DNA of 25,637 nucleotides from Streptomyces sp. NRRL B-1347 (GTDB lineage: Bacteria; Actinomycetota; Actinomycetes; Streptomycetales; Streptomycetaceae). The stretch's first letter is position 1. Each line of letters opens with the position of its first letter. The stretch is taken from the NCBI RefSeq assembly GCF_000720325.1, contig NZ_JOJM01000129.1:1-25637 (forward strand), written 5' to 3'. The notes beneath the pieces are model-generated. The model saw only the letters and a list, made by a program, of their open reading frames with translations, ran no database searches and was not told the origin of the DNA. Shown here piece by piece: positions 24,701-25,637 of this stretch. The position numbers were made by a program, and so were the translations under genes.

Positions 24701-25637
24701 CGGCGAAGAAGGCCCGCCAGTCGACGGTTTCGCCGTGGACGTGGATCTCGGCGAGGGCCGCGACGAGTGCTTGCGTCTCGGGGCGGTCCTTGCGCAGCAC
24801 CGGCACCAACAGGGGGGCTGGTGTGTCCTCGGCCGCGATGTCGTCGGCCGGTTGGGTCAGGCAGTCCTGGGCCATTGCCGACAGCACGCCGTCGGGGCCC
24901 ACCTCGACGTACGCGGTGACGCCCTGCGCTTCGAGGGCCCGCACCCCGTTCAGGAAGCGGACGGTCTCCCGCACATGCCGCACCCAGTACTCCGGCGAGC
25001 ACACCTCGTCGGCACCCGCCTGCTCACCCGTGACGTTCGAGATGAACGCGACGGACGGGCTGTTGTAGGCGAGCGTCCGCGCGACCGCACGGAAGTCGTC
25101 CAGCATGGCGTCCATGCGGGGCGAGTGGAAGGCGTGACTGACCCGCAGGCGGCTCGTCTTGCGCCCCTGCTCCGACCACTGACCGGCGATCTCCAGTACG
25201 ACGGCCTCGTCACCGGCGATGACCACGGCCGTCGGGCCGTTGACGGCCGCGATGCTCACCTCGGCCTCACGACCGGCAAGCGATCCGGAGACCTCCTCCT
25301 CGGACGCCTGGACGGCCACCATCGCGCCGCCCTCCGGCAGCGCCTGCATCAACCGGCCACGGGCGGCCACCAGCGTGCACGCGTCCTCAAGGGAGAACAC
25401 TCCGGCCACATGCGCGGCAGCGATCTCACCGATGGAGTGGCCGATGAGCACGTCCGGGGTGACACCCCAGTGCTCCAGGAGCCGGAACAGCGCCACCTCG
25501 ATGGCGAACAGCGCGGGCTGCGTGAACGCCGTCCGGTTCAGCAGCTCGGCGTCCGCGCCACCCTCGGCCGCGAACATCACGTCCTTCAGCGGACGGTCCA
25601 GTACGACGTCCAGGTGCGCGCACACCTCGTCCAGAGC
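21746..25637 (-). CDS. Type I PKS: module 1 AT(malonyl)-DH-ACP and module 2 KS (gene A, 5' partial)
   Basis: The frame is open to the right edge, where ALDEV precedes CAHLDVVLD, so the gene starts outside. AT (to about 24640) has GHSIG and HAFH, typical of malonyl specificity. DH (24602-23736) has His followed by GEAVLA, Ala where HxxxGxxxxP expects Pro, but keeps LDAALQ. No KR or ER follows: a linker of about 75 residues leads straight to the ACP (23519-23241), whose core is LGFSSL where Asp normally precedes the phosphopantetheine Ser. KS of module 2 (23207-21921) has DTACSSS, EAHGTGT and KSNIGHS and looks active; it differs from its sisters at DPQHR. True coding ends near 21748. The module is expected to leave a beta-keto group. 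Confidence 0.92.
21838..21960 (-). repeat. KS-end/KS-AT linker tract shared with 1744-1860
   Basis: Partner of the tract in gene C, with a nine-base in-frame insertion in the Glu/Ala-rich linker. The KS sequences further upstream are less alike, so the shared block is local. Confidence 0.75.
23526..23735 (-). other. Ala/Pro/Glu-rich then Arg/Lys-rich linker replacing KR in module 1
   Basis: About 70 residues between DH and ACP. The first part is rich in Ala, Pro, Glu and Thr ([20 protein letters not shown]). The second part is basic, with [15 protein letters not shown]. No Rossmann or reductase motif is present. The transition into ACP is smooth ([18 protein letters not shown]), which argues that the missing KR is genuine and not another join. 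Confidence 0.8.
24640..25637 (-). repeat. Malonyl AT repeat, module 1 copy (cut by right edge)
   Basis: Same family as the other two malonyl ATs. Its N-terminal part with GQGAQ lies outside the window. Confidence 0.7.

Larger units (their letters stand above)
12485..25637 (-). other. Reconstructed PKS gene A (modules 1-3; start outside window)
   Basis: This spanning entry joins two open segments (25637-21746 and 21748-12485) that belong to one type I PKS gene. They are separated by a frame-breaking join in which about 112 residues of KS-AT linker and AT start are missing. Domain order is AT(malonyl)-DH-ACP, KS-AT(methylmalonyl)-KR-ACP, KS-AT(malonyl)-DH-ER-KR-ACP, then a C-terminal docking domain. 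Neither segment can be a gene alone: the right one stops in the middle of a KS-AT linker and the left one starts inside an AT. Continuity is inferred from the perfect fit of domain order. The first KS of module 1 and the gene start lie beyond the right edge. Confidence 0.85.

Overview
The window is very GC-rich DNA with strongly G/C-biased third codon positions and Streptomyces-type gene architecture. Almost every base codes on the minus strand for modular type I polyketide synthase (PKS), so an actinomycete, probably Streptomyces, is the likely source. I could not recognise the cluster or its product, so no gene symbols are given.

Layout in biosynthetic order, right to left. Gene A (25637 to 12485; its start lies beyond the right edge) carries module 1 [AT(malonyl)-DH-ACP, no KR], module 2 [KS-AT(methylmalonyl)-KR(B type)-ACP], module 3 [KS-AT(malonyl)-DH-ER-KR-ACP] and a C-terminal docking domain. 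Gene B (12439 to 3261) carries an N-terminal docking domain, module 4 [KS-AT(methylmalonyl)-KR(A type)-ACP], module 5 [KS-AT(malonyl)-KR(B type)-ACP] and a C-terminal docking domain. Gene C (3203 to the left edge) carries an N-terminal docking domain and the start of module 6 [KS-AT(methylmalonyl)-KR...]. The gaps A-B and B-C are 45 and 57 bases, so the three genes look like one operon. Docking domains pass the chain A to B to C. Extender choice alternates strictly: malonyl, methylmalonyl, malonyl, methylmalonyl, malonyl, methylmalonyl.

The reading frames as given are broken. At six places (near 428, 6493, 7136, 10052, 10976 and 21748) a stretch of about 20 to 110 expected residues is missing and the frame changes. 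At a seventh (near 13537) about 92 residues of a KR are missing in frame. Between the joins the domains are intact, without scattered stops. The simplest reading is that repeated module sequence was lost or mis-joined during assembly, not that the synthase is a decaying pseudogene; reads across the joins would decide. Each open segment is listed as a CDS, and the three reconstructed genes are listed as spanning features.

The most interesting biology is module 1: a DH-containing module without KR, whose DH motif has Ala in place of the usual Pro, whose ACP has Ser in place of the usual Asp before the phosphopantetheine Ser, and which has a long Ala/Pro/Glu-rich then Arg/Lys-rich linker before the ACP. 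A second Lys-rich patch lies in module 3. The three methylmalonyl AT regions are nearly identical at DNA level, which suggests recent duplication or gene conversion and also explains why assembly would fail here. No RNA genes, mobile elements or CRISPR arrays were seen.
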